The notes under the pieces: generated by a model
Told to the model about the DNA's origin: nothing
Seen by the model: the letters and a program-made list of their open reading frames with translations, nothing else
Databases searched by the model: none
Assembly (NCBI GenBank): GCA_029851415.1
Contig: CM056743.1
Span: 118,698,305 to 118,762,304 of the forward strand
Direction of reading: 5' to 3'
DNA: 64,000 nt
Origin: Eretmocerus hayati
Lineage: Eukaryota > Arthropoda > Insecta > Hymenoptera > Aphelinidae
Program-made: the position numbers and the translations under genes
In this document: piece after piece, positions 63,461-64,000 of the stretch
Layout: each line of letters opens with the position of its first letter
Position numbering within the stretch: the first letter of the stretch is position 1

Positions 63461-63811
63461 ATGTGCTACAAGAGAACCTCTGCGAATCAGGATTCGATCG
63501 GACCGTACCCCAACCAACTGGACTCATTCCTTCTGGAATTGGAAAATTTTGTTTGCCTGAATACAGACAAAAGCGTTGCTATTTATCTTAAAGATTCAGG
63601 GCACTTATACGCGTGCGAAGAGTGTTACAAATTCCATAACTCATTGTTAAAACGGGAGACATTTTTTGTCGAGGAGCGATTCCACAGCATTAAAGAGAGG
63701 ACTAGCGGCGTGACTTATGCGTGTCGATTTTGTAAAAAGAATCTGATTAACGAATCAAACGTTATCGAGTGTGAAATCTGTTTGAGAATAATTTTCAATA
63801 ATTTCACGTGA
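63461..63811 (+). CDS. Cluster ORF6: 116-residue zinc-binding-type protein, paralogue of ORF4
   Basis: Starts at ATG 63461 (MCYKRTSANQ). It carries CEEC, H (RFHSI), CRFC and CEIC, spaced as in ORF4, with an extra H three residues after CEEC (YKFHNSL). The order and the hydrophobic positions around the last two pairs match ORF4, so the two arose by duplication and have diverged strongly. The gap to ORF7 is nine bases, and the two share a frame. It is probably a zinc-stabilised binding domain; function not known. Confidence 0.7.
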   Translation: MCYKRTSANQDSIGPYPNQLDSFLLELENFVCLNTDKSVAIYLKDSGHLYACEECYKFHNSLLKRETFFVEERFHSIKERTSGVTYACRFCKKNLINESNVIECEICLRIIFNNFT

Positions 63812-63820
63812 TCAGACAAA

Positions 63821-64000
63821 ATGTCGAGAACACGAGGGGCGGCTAAGGTCCGGAAATCACCGAGACTGAACCCAAGAGACAAGGGTACAGACGAAATTGA
63901 GAAGATACAAAATATTACAGCGATAGGAAACGTGGAAAGCGTCCCGAACGCGACAGAATTAACTATCGCAATACCCATAAATCAGAGAAACATGAGTGGC
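63821..64000 (+). CDS. Cluster ORF7: basic N terminus of a larger protein, possibly Gag, cut by window end
   Basis: Starts at ATG 63821 in a strong context (CAAAATGT) and stays open for all 60 remaining codons. The first 20 residues are basic (MSRTRGAAKVRKSPRLN). They are followed by a charged linker (DKGTDEIEKIQNI) and a more hydrophobic stretch (ATELTIAIPIN). Position after an LTR, primer site and leader makes gag the natural guess, but nothing in these 60 residues proves it. Confidence 0.55.
   Translation, partial: MSRTRGAAKVRKSPRLNPRDKGTDEIEKIQNITAIGNVESVPNATELTIAIPINQRNMSG

Overview
This window is eukaryotic, most likely from an arthropod and probably an insect. The evidence is the element mix: Tigger/pogo with a spliced transposase, R1-like and Jockey-like LINEs, a Penelope-like element, hAT relics, tRNA-derived SINEs, many foldback elements and an LTR retroelement. 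A TE-type host-like gene also looks familiar from insect genomes. The species cannot be fixed from sequence alone. I see no conventional conserved housekeeping gene. Almost everything recognisable is mobile DNA at different stages of decay.

Layout. 0-10 kb: an apparently intact Tigger element (868-3138, TA target site, 23-bp perfect terminal repeats, two-exon transposase), a minus-strand LINE with one frameshift (3541-6360), and an ACGGAT-rich tandem array (6850-7330). 9.4-13.1 kb: SINE, foldback, a plus-strand LINE remnant with R1-type C terminus, a 470-bp tandem duplication, and a minus-strand LINE tail. 13.3-17.4 kb: a nested block made of a Penelope-like 3' end between 273-bp inverted arms carrying hammerhead-ribozyme-like motifs, next to a TIR element that holds eleven 21-bp palindromes with co-varying stems. 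19-48 kb: mostly AT-rich DNA packed with foldback/MITE-like elements, including a 2.8-kb one with an internal 67-bp minisatellite, a hAT relic and a pogo-type MITE. 49.9-54.7 kb: a LINE inserted in a GA microsatellite and itself split by a 3.3-kb long-TIR element with a perfect 8-bp target duplication. 57.3-58.4 kb: a second copy of a MITE family first seen at 38.4 kb. 58.9-59.9 kb: a minus-strand two-exon TE-type gene.

The right end (60.1-64.0 kb) is the most unusual part. It reads as a 5' LTR (TGTTA...TAACA, TATA box, duplicated R/U5 with two AATAAA signals) followed by a tRNA-Leu-type primer binding site. After a leader of about 0.5 kb come seven tightly packed short ORFs, 6-26 bp apart. 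They include three predicted helical/coiled-coil proteins and two paralogous proteins sharing a CxxC-H-CxxC-CxxC pattern, and they end in a basic, possibly Gag-like ORF that runs off the window. Such operon-like packing upstream of the presumed gag is not something I recognise from described insect LTR elements, and it is my best candidate for an undescribed system.
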